From Pseudomonadota bacterium (GTDB lineage Bacteria > Pseudomonadota > Alphaproteobacteria > Micavibrionales > UBA2020), in the NCBI GenBank assembly GCA_021845905.1, contig JAJZVA010000008.1, positions 62,001 to 126,000 on the forward strand: 64,000 nt of DNA, given 5' to 3'. Below the pieces are notes generated by a model. The model was not told the origin of the DNA and did not search any database. It worked only from the letters and a program-made list of their open reading frames with translations. Shown here piece after piece: positions 8,665 to 16,539 of this stretch (positions are counted from its first letter, which is position 1; each line of letters starts with the position of its first letter). The translations under genes were made by a program, and so were the position numbers.

Positions 8665-10262
8665 TTTTTCATTTCCGCAGGCAGGATGATCGTGAAACGC
8701 ACGCCCGCGGGGCGGTCGTTTTCCGCTGTAAGGTTTCTGGCGAAAATCGCGCCTTTGTGGGCGCGGATGATTTGCCTTGAAATGCTGAGGCCAAGCCCGG
8801 AATGGGTGCCGAATCTTTCCGCGGGAGGGCGCTCGGAATAAAACCGCTCGAAGATGGTTTCCAACTTGCCTTCAGTGACCGGCGGGCCATTGTTGTCGAG
8901 ATGGATGATGATTTTTTCCTGCTGCGTCTGGCAGGAGACGGTTATCTTTCCGCCGTTCTGCGGAATAAAAGAGGCGGCGTTCTGAATGATATTGGCGATG
9001 ACCTGTCCAAGCTGTGTTTCGTTGCCGGATACGAAGAAATTGCAGTTTTTGGGAATGTCAAGAAACAGCTTGCCTTGCAATTTCAGGTTTTTTATTTCTC
9101 TTTCCACGATCTTCCGGATGAAAACGGCAAGATTTATGATTGTTTTTGGCGCACGGTTTATTTCGGAATCGAGGCGCGAAGCAGCAGAGATGTCGGTGAT
9201 CAGCCGGTCAAGCCGTTCTACATCGTCGGTGATGATCGCCATAAGCTTTTTTTGCTGCGCGGGGTCGCCGACCATCGAAAAGGTTTCGACGGCACTTTTC
9301 AGGGAGGCGAGAGGGTTTTTGATTTCGTGCGCGACGTCAGCCGCGAAGCTGCCGATGGAGTTGATGCGTTCATAGAGCGCCGTCGTCATGCGGCGCAGGC
9401 CAGCGGAGAGGACGCCGATCTCGTCCATGCGGTAGGAAAAGTCGGGGATGGAGTCCTTGAGCAACAGGCTTTTTTCCACTCTTTCGGCGGCGGCGGCGAG
9501 GCGCAGGATGGGAATGCCGATGGTTTCCGTGAGGTAAACGGAGAGTAGCAACGTTGTGAGCAATGCCCAGAGAAAAAGGTCAATTACGGTTTCCTGCACT
9601 TTATGCACGGCCTGCTCGATCTGCCTGCCGGAGCGTTGCACCATCACCGCGCCCAGAACGTTCTTGAGGTTCTGCACGGGCAATGACGCCGTGAGAAGAA
9701 TGTGCCCGTTCTGGTCGTACCATGCGCCGGTGGATTCGTTGCCACGCAGGGCTTCGTACATGCCGGGATAGTTTGTGATGTTGGAGAGTTTTCGCGGATA
9801 TTCCGGAAGCCTGATCCGCGTCGGTATCAGGTTCAGGGCCTTCTGCAGGATGTAGCTTATCTTTTCTTCAGGGGACAATGAATTGTATGGCGGATCAAGC
9901 GGAACCATCTCGATGGCGCCGCCGGGGCCGACGAGCTGGTTGCTGTCCAGCAGCAGTTTTCCGTTTTTGGCAAAAACGATGGTGCGCAGCGGATTGCGGT
10001 CGGAGAGCTTGCGGAGCATATAAAGCGAGAGATCTTTGACAAGAATAGGATCGCCTTTAATATTTGCCCGCGTGCCACCGCCGGCCAGCGCGGCGGAAAG
10101 CAACCGCCCTTCGGTGAGAAGAGAGGTTTGCGCCTGTTTGATGAGGCCGCGCTCGTACTGGCCTGTGTAAAGAAGCCCGAAAGCGAGGATCATCAGCGCG
10201 GCGAGGTTCACGGCGAGGATGCGCAGGGTGATGGGCGATATGTATCTTTTTGTTCTAATCAT
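8661..10262 (-). CDS. chvG: ChvG-type sensor histidine kinase
   Basis: Membrane sensor kinase of the alphaproteobacterial ChvG/ChvI (ExoS/ChvI) system, which responds to acid or envelope stress and tunes surface polysaccharide and outer-membrane genes. It has a first transmembrane segment near residue 15-35, a periplasmic sensor region of about 190 residues, a second transmembrane segment, a HAMP linker, the H-box DVAHEIKNPLASLKSA (His about 312) and an ATPase domain with NIIQNAASFIP and SGLGLSISRQI. I chose ATG 10262 (MIRTKRYIS...), which overlaps the chvI stop by eight bases; an ATG eight codons upstream is also open. It is followed by hprK with an ATGA overlap. Confidence 0.92.
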   Translation of the reverse strand: MIRTKRYISPITLRILAVNLAALMILAFGLLYTGQYERGLIKQAQTSLLTEGRLLSAALAGGGTRANIKGDPILVKDLSLYMLRKLSDRNPLRTIVFAKNGKLLLDSNQLVGPGGAIEMVPLDPPYNSLSPEEKISYILQKALNLIPTRIRLPEYPRKLSNITNYPGMYEALRGNESTGAWYDQNGHILLTASLPVQNLKNVLGAVMVQRSGRQIEQAVHKVQETVIDLFLWALLTTLLLSVYLTETIGIPILRLAAAAERVEKSLLLKDSIPDFSYRMDEIGVLSAGLRRMTTALYERINSIGSFAADVAHEIKNPLASLKSAVETFSMVGDPAQQKKLMAIITDDVERLDRLITDISAASRLDSEINRAPKTIINLAVFIRKIVEREIKNLKLQGKLFLDIPKNCNFFVSGNETQLGQVIANIIQNAASFIPQNGGKITVSCQTQQEKIIIHLDNNGPPVTEGKLETIFERFYSERPPAERFGTHSGLGLSISRQIIRAHKGAIFARNLTAENDRPAGVRFTIILPAEMKK

Positions 10263-10962
10263 GGGTGTAACGGTATCCGGCCCCATAGACTGTTTCTATC
10301 GCATCGAAGTCGGCGTCGATATCCTTGAACTTTTTACGAATGCGCTTGATGTGGCTGTCTATCGTCCTGTCGTCGGTGTCCAGCGCGTCGCCGTATGCGA
10401 AATTCATCAGTTGTTCGCGGGATTTTATATGGCCCGGGTGTTCGGCCAGCGCTTTGAGCAACCGTATTTCCGTTGCAGTCATGTCGATGGGAACGGTTTT
10501 CCAAAGGCATGTGCGGCGCGTTTCATCAAGCGTCAGGTCTCCAAGGATGAAAACCTGCGGGGGGGGATTTTCCGGCGCGGGTTGTTGCAATTCCTGCCGC
10601 CTGAGTACGGCGCGGATGCGCTCCAGCAGCAGTTTTTGAGAAAAAGGCTTTGTCACGTAATCATCCGCGCCGTGGCGCAGGCCGGTGAGCTGATCGGCTT
10701 CATCTGCTTTGGATGTCAGAAAAATGACCGGCATTGAGGAGCGTTCGCGGATTTTTCTGAGCAGTTCCAGGCCATCCATGCGGGGCATCTTGACGTCGAG
10801 CACTGCAAGATCGGCCGGCGTTTCGAGAAGCCCCTGCAAAGCGGTTGCGCCGTCGGAATAGGCCGAAACGGCGAAGCCCGCCGCCTCCAGCGCCATGGCG
10901 ACGGAGGTCAGGATGTTTTTATCGTCGTCCACGAGCGCAATCCGTTGCTTCATGCGCCTCAT
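10255..10962 (-). CDS. chvI: ChvI-type response regulator (OmpR family)
   Basis: A 235-residue response regulator. The receiver domain has the acidic pocket VDDD (residues 11-14), phospho-acceptor Asp56 in LAVLDVKMPRMDG, a conserved threonine in FLTSKAD and the lysine in VTKPF. The C-terminal half is an OmpR-type winged helix (TATEIRLLKALAEHPGHI, DDRTIDSHIKRIRKKF). It is the cognate regulator of the kinase encoded next. It begins seven bases after folC; an internal ATG three codons in has a better-placed GAGG and may be the real start. Confidence 0.94.
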   Translation of the reverse strand: MRRMKQRIALVDDDKNILTSVAMALEAAGFAVSAYSDGATALQGLLETPADLAVLDVKMPRMDGLELLRKIRERSSMPVIFLTSKADEADQLTGLRHGADDYVTKPFSQKLLLERIRAVLRRQELQQPAPENPPPQVFILGDLTLDETRRTCLWKTVPIDMTATEIRLLKALAEHPGHIKSREQLMNFAYGDALDTDDRTIDSHIKRIRKKFKDIDADFDAIETVYGAGYRYTHD

Positions 10963-10969
10963 TCCGGAG

Positions 10970-12328
10970 TTACAGTTGGTGTTTCAGGGCATGCCCCACC
11001 AGATACAAGGATCCTGTTACAAGTATACGTTGTGGGGCGGAAAATTGAAAGGCAATCGCCCGTATCGCGCTTTCCAGAGTGGAGGATGTTTTGACGTTAT
11101 CGTAATTCATGGACAGGATCCGGGCGCGCAGATCTTCCGCCGTCAGCATCGGGGCGTCGATCCAGCTGCTATCCACGGTCTGCACGCTTGCGGCATGCGG
11201 CAGAAGATGACCGTAAAAGCTTGAAACGTCCTTTGTGCGCTTCATGGCGGTGATCAGATGCAGGGGCTTTTCATCGTTCCAGAGGATTGCCTGTCTGGCG
11301 AGGGCTTCGGCGCCAGCATCGTTATGGGCGCCGTCCAGCCAGAGTTCCCATCCAGCCGACATCAGGGAAGCAAGCGCCCCTGATGTGATTTGTTGCAGCC
11401 GTCCCGGCCACGATACGCGTTGCAGGGCTTTTTCGAGAAGCGGTTGCCGAAGCATTTCCGCATATGGGCTCTTCTCGATCCCTGCTATGGCCAGCCCCGC
11501 ATTGTAAAGCTGATGTTGCCCTTGCAACGCGGGATTGGGCAGGAGAAAATCATGCTTCGCGCTTTTGTATTCGAAGCTGTCATCGGCGCGGGGCACGATC
11601 GTCCAGTCCCGTCCATAGAGAAAAGCGGGCGATTCAACCGTGGCGGCCTGCTTTAAAAAGACGCCGTTCACGACTTCTTCCTGCGGCGCGATGACGCAAG
11701 GTGAGAGCGGCTTGATGATGCCGGCTTTTTGCGTCGCGATTTCCGGCAGGGTTTCCCCGAGGACATGCATATGGTCGTGCGATATGCTGGTGAGCAGGGC
11801 GATCAGATTTTCACCTTCCACGACGTTCGTCGCGTCGAGACGCCCGCCGAGTCCCGTCTCCAGCAAAACAACGTCCGCGGGCAGGCGCGAGAAGGCCAGA
11901 AAGGCAAGCGCGGTGAAAAATTCGAAGAACGAAATTTCCTCGCCGGCCGCGGCGCGCGCGCATTCGTCGATCAGCGAAAGCAAAAGATCCGGTGCGATGT
12001 TCCGCCCGCTGAGGACGATGCGCTCGTCGAAGCTGACAAGATGCGGCGATGTGTATTTGTGCGCGCGCAGGCCTGCCGTTTCGAACGTTGCTTGCAGGAA
12101 AGCGAGCGTCGATCCCTTGCCGTTGGTGCCGGCGACGTGAAAAGTGAACGGCAGACGCAGATGAGGGTTCCCAAGCGTTTTTAAAAAATGCAGCAGGTTC
12201 TTGAGGTTTTCGGGATAAAGCGGGGGGTGCTCTGCGAAAACGCTACGGATCGCCTGCTCGACGGCTGGATGGGGCGAGAAAGTCCAGTCAGGCGACTCCA
12301 TGCTTTCGGCGGATTGAGTCCCTGTCAT
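10970..12328 (-). CDS. folC: Bifunctional folylpolyglutamate/dihydrofolate synthase
   Basis: Adds glutamate to dihydropteroate and to reduced folates in an ATP-dependent Mur-ligase-type reaction. The ATP-binding loop is VAGTNGKGST, and YTSPHLVSFDERI, LETGLGGRLDATN and ISHDHMHVLGETLPEIA are signature segments; WLDGAHNDAGA marks the C-terminal domain. At 452 residues it is of ordinary length. It follows accD by 18 bases on the same strand, an arrangement common in proteobacteria, and leads straight into chvI. Confidence 0.95.
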   Translation of the reverse strand: MTGTQSAESMESPDWTFSPHPAVEQAIRSVFAEHPPLYPENLKNLLHFLKTLGNPHLRLPFTFHVAGTNGKGSTLAFLQATFETAGLRAHKYTSPHLVSFDERIVLSGRNIAPDLLLSLIDECARAAAGEEISFFEFFTALAFLAFSRLPADVVLLETGLGGRLDATNVVEGENLIALLTSISHDHMHVLGETLPEIATQKAGIIKPLSPCVIAPQEEVVNGVFLKQAATVESPAFLYGRDWTIVPRADDSFEYKSAKHDFLLPNPALQGQHQLYNAGLAIAGIEKSPYAEMLRQPLLEKALQRVSWPGRLQQITSGALASLMSAGWELWLDGAHNDAGAEALARQAILWNDEKPLHLITAMKRTKDVSSFYGHLLPHAASVQTVDSSWIDAPMLTAEDLRARILSMNYDNVKTSSTLESAIRAIAFQFSAPQRILVTGSLYLVGHALKHQL

Positions 12329-12346
12329 GTCAGCGGCCTTTTGACG

Positions 12347-13288
12347 CTAGCTTTTTGATTTTTCTTTTTTGTCTTTTTTTCCGCGTCCGCTTTGCTTGTC
12401 GGCGACGGGCGGTGTGATTTCCGTCGGAGATTTTCCGAGCTTCTTTTGCATCAGGATATTGACCAGCGTCACGATTTGCGCGCGCAACTCCTTGCGCGGA
12501 ACGACAAGGTCGACCATGCCGTGATCGCGCAGATATTCCGCCGTCTGGAATCCTTCGGGCAGGTTTTCGCGGATGGTTTCCTTGATGACGCGCGCGCCGG
12601 CGAAGCCGATTTGCGCGCCCGGTTCCGCGATGTGAATGTCGCCCAGCATGGCAAAGGAAGCCGAAACGCCGCCGGTCGTCGGATCGGTGAGGATGACGAT
12701 ATAGGGCAGGCGGGCTTCCTTGACGAGTTCGACCGCCACGACGGAACGCGGCATTTGCATCAGCGAGAGCATGCCTTCCTGCATGCGCGCGCCGCCGGAA
12801 GACGGAATGGCGATGAAGGGCGCCTTGAGCAGAACGGCGAGCCGCGCCGCGGTGAGCAAGCCGTCGCCGACGGCCGCGCCCATCGAGCCGCCCATGAAGC
12901 TGAAATCGAACGCGGCGATGACCGCCGTTTCTCCGCCGATGGTGCCTTGCGCGACGACGATGGCGTCCTTGCGCTTCGTTTTGGATTGCGCGTCCTTGAG
13001 ACGGTCGATGTATTTTTTCTTGTCGCGGAACTTGAGCGGATCCGGCTCCGTTTTTGGCAGGTCGATCAGCTGGTAATGGCCGGGATCGAACAGCATCTCG
13101 AGGCGCGTCATCACGTCCATGCGCAGATGGTGGTCGCAGTGGTGGCAGACGTTCAGGTTTTTGACAAGTTCCTGATGATGAAGCATGGACTGGCAACCCG
13201 GGCATTTCTGCCAGGTGTTGTCGGGGATGTCCTTGGGCGTCATCAACGCTTTGATTTTCGGACGGACGAAATTGGCGATCCAGCTCAT
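12347..13288 (-). CDS. accD: Acetyl-CoA carboxylase carboxyltransferase subunit beta
   Basis: Beta subunit of the carboxyltransferase that makes malonyl-CoA for fatty-acid synthesis. The N-terminal zinc ribbon is visible as CPGC and CHHC (residues about 29-51), followed by the crotonase-fold core with FMGGSMGAAVGD, SSGGARMQEGML and LTDPTTGGVSASFAM. Length is 313 residues; the last 30 are a lysine-rich tail after LGKSPTEITP that is not conserved in the family. It is the first gene of the accD-folC-chvI chain as seen here. Confidence 0.96.
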   Translation of the reverse strand: MSWIANFVRPKIKALMTPKDIPDNTWQKCPGCQSMLHHQELVKNLNVCHHCDHHLRMDVMTRLEMLFDPGHYQLIDLPKTEPDPLKFRDKKKYIDRLKDAQSKTKRKDAIVVAQGTIGGETAVIAAFDFSFMGGSMGAAVGDGLLTAARLAVLLKAPFIAIPSSGGARMQEGMLSLMQMPRSVVAVELVKEARLPYIVILTDPTTGGVSASFAMLGDIHIAEPGAQIGFAGARVIKETIRENLPEGFQTAEYLRDHGMVDLVVPRKELRAQIVTLVNILMQKKLGKSPTEITPPVADKQSGRGKKDKKEKSKS

Positions 13289-13424
13289 ATTTCTGCTTTT
13301 ATTCCTCTTTATTTAGAACCATAGTTCATTATCAGAGACGGGCTTTTGCGTCACCCAGTTTTAATTTTTCATAATTTAAAAACTGAAATAGACAAGTAAA
13401 ATCATGGGGTAATAATATAAACAT
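13289..13424. other. Divergent intergenic region
   Basis: This AT-rich 136-base gap separates the divergent accD and alpha/beta hydrolase genes, so promoters for both must lie here. I see AT-rich tracts but no confident -35/-10 pair and no RNA gene. Confidence 0.4.
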
Positions 13425-13988
13425 ATGGGAAAAAACGCTCTTATTTTTCATGGCATGGGCTCCGGGCCGCAGGATTTCTGGCTGCCGTGGCTCTCACTGT
13501 CGTTGCGGCAAAACGGCTTTGATGTATGGACGCCAGAATTGCCGCAGAAAGACACGCCGGATTTGTCGGTCTGGACGCCGTGGGTTCTGGAGCGCGCGTG
13601 CTTCGATGAACATACGATCATGATCGGCCACTCCGCGGGCGCGCCGTTGATCCTTTCGCTCCTGCAAAAGATTCAGGTGACGATCAAAAAATCGGTCTTG
13701 ATCGCGGGATTCATCAACCCCATTCCGAATATGCCGCCAGACAATCCCATGCTCATGCCGAACGCGGACTGGGAGAAAATGCGCGCCAACTGTCACGATT
13801 TCGCTTTCATCAATTCCGACAATGACCCATGGGGTTGCAATGCGGCGCAGGGCGAAGCCATGCGGCAAAAACTCGGCGGCACTCTCGTCGTCATGACGGG
13901 GCAGGGCCATTTCGGCTCGAACATATTCAAGCAACCTTATCCGGATTTTCCGATGTTGCGCGACATCTGCCTTCAGGAGCCTGTCTAG
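13425..13988 (+). CDS. Small alpha/beta hydrolase (RBBP9/YdeN-like)
   Basis: A 187-residue serine-hydrolase-like protein. The N-terminus ALIFHGMGSGP carries the oxyanion-hole motif, the nucleophile elbow is IGHSAGAPL (Ser70), and the C-terminal GQGHFGS supplies the probable catalytic histidine. Size and motifs fit the RBBP9/YdeN family of small esterase-like proteins; the substrate is unknown. It is transcribed alone on the plus strand and its stop lies nine bases from the convergent stop of the next gene. There is no strong Shine-Dalgarno sequence immediately before the ATG. Confidence 0.8.
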   Translation: MGKNALIFHGMGSGPQDFWLPWLSLSLRQNGFDVWTPELPQKDTPDLSVWTPWVLERACFDEHTIMIGHSAGAPLILSLLQKIQVTIKKSVLIAGFINPIPNMPPDNPMLMPNADWEKMRANCHDFAFINSDNDPWGCNAAQGEAMRQKLGGTLVVMTGQGHFGSNIFKQPYPDFPMLRDICLQEPV

Positions 13989-13997
13989 CAATTTGGG

Positions 13998-14741
13998 CTA
14001 GACGTCCGGTTTTGGGGAGCGCGGCGGTTTTTGCGCGATTTGCGACTCGAGAGCCATGCGCGTTTTGCGCGCCTGGGGGAACGCGTCCTCGACGACTTTT
14101 TGCAGAAGCTTCAGATCATAGAGATCCTGCATGCCAACGCTTTGCGTGAAGGAGGGCTTGTATTTTCCGTTTTTCTCCGCAGGCGGACGTTTCGGATAGA
14201 GAAACTGCCGCGCGTAATCTTCGATGATTTTTGCCTGTTGCTCCTCGCCGAGTTTTCCGAAACGCGTCTGGGGCGTGAGCGTGTAGGCATAGTCGTTATT
14301 ATCGTTGGCGGACGCCTCATACGGGGCTTTGTTCCGGCTACGCTGCTGGTTCTGCCAGATATGGGTCATTTCATGAACAAAGGTGCCATAGGTGAAAATA
14401 TCGTCCGTTTGGCTGTAGTCATCCGAAGCGTATTGTGCGCCATAAAACTTTATGCAGTCAACGCCGAAGGTCTGCGCGGGAATGACGTATCCGGCGGCGC
14501 TGCCCGGTTTTTCTGTCTCGGAAAAATACTTGCGGATATTTTTTGTATCTATGCCGTCTCCGAAAATTCCCATGATGAGCGCCGTTTCTCCGTCGGTGAG
14601 GGGAATGCCGGGCGGGCCGGGATAAAGCGCGTCATCTTCGTCTTTGCCGTAGCCGTTCGAACCGCCGGCATGAGGCTGAACGGGATTGTCATGGAAATTC
14701 GGGGATGACGGCGCCGCCGCTTTTGAAAACTCTTTTTCCAT
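13998..14741 (-). CDS. Vgr-related zincin-like protein, copy 2
   Basis: A 247-residue protein with no signal peptide. A disordered N-terminus leads to PLTDGETALIMGIFGDGID (about 47-65), KFYGAQYASDDYS, and the zinc-binding-like motif FVHEMTHIWQNQ with HEMTH at 123-127. These segments match the small alphaproteobacterial proteins usually annotated Vgr-related; the name is historical and does not prove a type VI role. The gene lies 44 bases downstream of a clear paralogue on the same strand and is probably co-transcribed with it. A peptidase function is inferred from HExxH only; a third zinc ligand cannot be assigned with confidence. Confidence 0.75.
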   Translation of the reverse strand: MEKEFSKAAAPSSPNFHDNPVQPHAGGSNGYGKDEDDALYPGPPGIPLTDGETALIMGIFGDGIDTKNIRKYFSETEKPGSAAGYVIPAQTFGVDCIKFYGAQYASDDYSQTDDIFTYGTFVHEMTHIWQNQQRSRNKAPYEASANDNNDYAYTLTPQTRFGKLGEEQQAKIIEDYARQFLYPKRPPAEKNGKYKPSFTQSVGMQDLYDLKLLQKVVEDAFPQARKTRMALESQIAQKPPRSPKPDV

Positions 14742-14785
14742 GACCTTTTACACCTTTAATCAAGTGCCTGTTTTTTTGTTTTGGA

Positions 14786-15610
14786 TCATTTTGAAGGCCC
14801 GTCGGTTTTGGCGCCCTGCGCGGGAGGCTTCCGCGCCGGTTTGCGTTTCATCCGCGTCAGGCGCGCCTGTGGAAAGCGATCTTCGACGGTTTTATAAAGA
14901 AGGCCGAGGTTTTGGGGTTTTTCGTCGGTGGCGTCCATGGGCAGATAATGGGCATGGCTGAGATTTGCAGGGCGCGTTTTTCCCGAGAACAGACATTGGA
15001 ATGCGTAATCTGCTATGATGCAGGCCTGTTGTTCTACGCCGAAATCCTGAAAGCGCGACGTTTCGGAGAGTGTGTAATTGTTTTTTCGCGTCGGATTGTG
15101 CAAATCGCGCAGAATGTCCTCTTTGGGATGCTGCAACTGCCAGACGTGCGCCATTTCATGGACAAAGGTAAAATAGTTCGAAGCGTCTTGCGTCAGACTG
15201 TAATCGGGCACGCGCGTGTTCTTGCCATAGAATTTTATCTTTTCGCCGTTGCAGGCGCGGGCGAGGAGATAGGGGTGCTCCTTGTCGCTAAAGTACTTTT
15301 TCACTTTGTCGGTATCTATTTCATCTCCGAAAATGCTTTTCAGCAAGGCGGCTTCGGCCTTTGTGAGCGGCTCGCCCTTTGCCGTCGGGTACTGAATGTC
15401 GTCTTTATGGTCTTGATATTTGCCGATCGTCTTCTCGCCCAGATAGGCGGTCATGCCGGCCGCGCCGTTATATGCCGTTTTCAGCGCCGAGGCGGCTACT
15501 GGCAAAGCCTTTTCCTTTGCTTTTTCGGCCAGTTCGTCAGCCTTCTCATAGGCCTTACCGGCGGCGCTGGCCGCTTTGGCGAGTGCAGATTTCAATCCCC
15601 ATTTGCGCAT
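14786..15610 (-). CDS. Vgr-related zincin-like protein, copy 1
   Basis: A 274-residue paralogue of the downstream gene. An alanine- and lysine-rich helical N-terminus of about 60 residues (AEKAKEKALPVAASALK) is present only in this copy. The shared core is PLTKAEAALLKSIFGDEID, IKFYGKNTRVPDYSLT and FVHEMAHVWQLQH with HEMAH at 151-155, and both copies end with a conserved VEDRFPQARLTRM-type segment. Upstream is AGAGG about 14 bases before the ATG. The duplicated core with different termini suggests divergence after tandem duplication. Function is unknown beyond a probable metal-binding site. Confidence 0.75.
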   Translation of the reverse strand: MRKWGLKSALAKAASAAGKAYEKADELAEKAKEKALPVAASALKTAYNGAAGMTAYLGEKTIGKYQDHKDDIQYPTAKGEPLTKAEAALLKSIFGDEIDTDKVKKYFSDKEHPYLLARACNGEKIKFYGKNTRVPDYSLTQDASNYFTFVHEMAHVWQLQHPKEDILRDLHNPTRKNNYTLSETSRFQDFGVEQQACIIADYAFQCLFSGKTRPANLSHAHYLPMDATDEKPQNLGLLYKTVEDRFPQARLTRMKRKPARKPPAQGAKTDGPSK

Positions 15611-15726
15611 AGGTAAAGCCTCTTTTGTTATGGATACATGATAGCCAATGCTATCCTACTGTAGCAATAGTAAAATTCATATTCATTGGCTAGTCGGTAA
15701 TATTGTTCTATTTAAATAAAATAATA

Positions 15727-16197
15727 TTACCCATCAACTTCAAACGTCGCGTCCACTTCGACGGCGACGCCAAAAGGCAGTGCAGCAACGCCAACAGCGA
15801 AACGGGCGTGCTTTCCTGCATCTCCGAGGACAGCGACGATAAGATCCGAAGCGCCGTTCACAACCTTGGGCTGGTCAAAGAATTCAGGCGCGGAGGCGAC
15901 AAAACCGCCCAGTTTAACGCAACGTTTGATCTGCGCCAGATTGCCTCCCAATGCGGCGGCGGCCTGCGCAAGAATATTGATGGCGCATAATTTAGCGGCT
16001 TCCTGACCTTGCTCGATGTCAAGATTGCCGCCAAGGCAACCTTTTATCAGCTTGCCGTCTTTCGCGGGCAACTGTCCGGATATGTGCAATATCGAGCCTG
16101 ATAAAACAAAGGGCACATAATTTGCAGCAGGGGCGGCAGGGGTTGGCAGTGTGATGCCAAGATCTTTGAGACGTGCTTCTATGGCTTCTTGTGACAT
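15727..16197 (-). CDS. RidA family (YjgF/UK114) protein
   Basis: A member of the RidA superfamily, which includes enamine/imine deaminases that clear reactive 2-aminoacrylate. Motifs are LHISGQLPAKDGKLIKGCLG, a central AAKLCAINILAQA helix and the C-terminal FAVGVAALPFGVAVEVDATFEV. The usual terminal arginine/glutamate pair of true deaminases is not obvious (RFAVGV is followed by the sheet PFGVAVEVDA), so activity is uncertain. I chose ATG 16197 because AAAGGAG precedes it; a seven-codon extension is open upstream. It is separated by about 110 bases from the Vgr-related pair. Confidence 0.85.
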   Translation of the reverse strand: MSQEAIEARLKDLGITLPTPAAPAANYVPFVLSGSILHISGQLPAKDGKLIKGCLGGNLDIEQGQEAAKLCAINILAQAAAALGGNLAQIKRCVKLGGFVASAPEFFDQPKVVNGASDLIVAVLGDAGKHARFAVGVAALPFGVAVEVDATFEVDG

Positions 16198-16246
16198 GGA
16201 AAACTCCTTTGCTCTCAAAGCTAAAGAAGTTTCCTCTCAAAATAAA

Positions 16247-16423
16247 TCAGTTTTTATCCTGATGTTTTTTATAAAATGCTTCACCGCTATCGTTAGAGGC
16301 CGATACCTCGCGGAAATAGAGTTCGTAATCAGCTTCCGCGCGAGGCTCTTTGCGTCTGTCAACGGCGCCGTTAAAGGCCTGTCGGATAAGAGGCTGCATC
16401 GTTTTTGTAGTATGCGTATCCAT
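16247..16423 (-). CDS. Small unknown protein
   Basis: A possible 58-residue protein, highly charged, beginning MDTHTTKTMQPLIRQAFNG and ending AFYKKHQDKN. GGGGGA lies nine bases before the chosen ATG, which is good support for translation; an earlier in-frame ATG at 16438 overlaps that site and is less likely. It sits between the NrdJ-like gene and the RidA gene on the same strand. No family is recognised. Confidence 0.5.
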   Translation of the reverse strand: MDTHTTKTMQPLIRQAFNGAVDRRKEPRAEADYELYFREVSASNDSGEAFYKKHQDKN

Positions 16424-16539
16424 AATAATATCCCCCATATATTTTTCGGGTCATAGCTTCATTATCTCAGAAAGGTTTTAAATACCATATAATTTTTCAT
16501 AAATTTAAAGATAATTTAGAGGCAAATGCCCTGCGTGAG

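Noticed and set aside
12330-13205. A 291-codon frame within accD in another frame
   Set aside because: Arg/His-rich shadow of accD; the AccD frame has the zinc ribbon and carboxyltransferase motifs.
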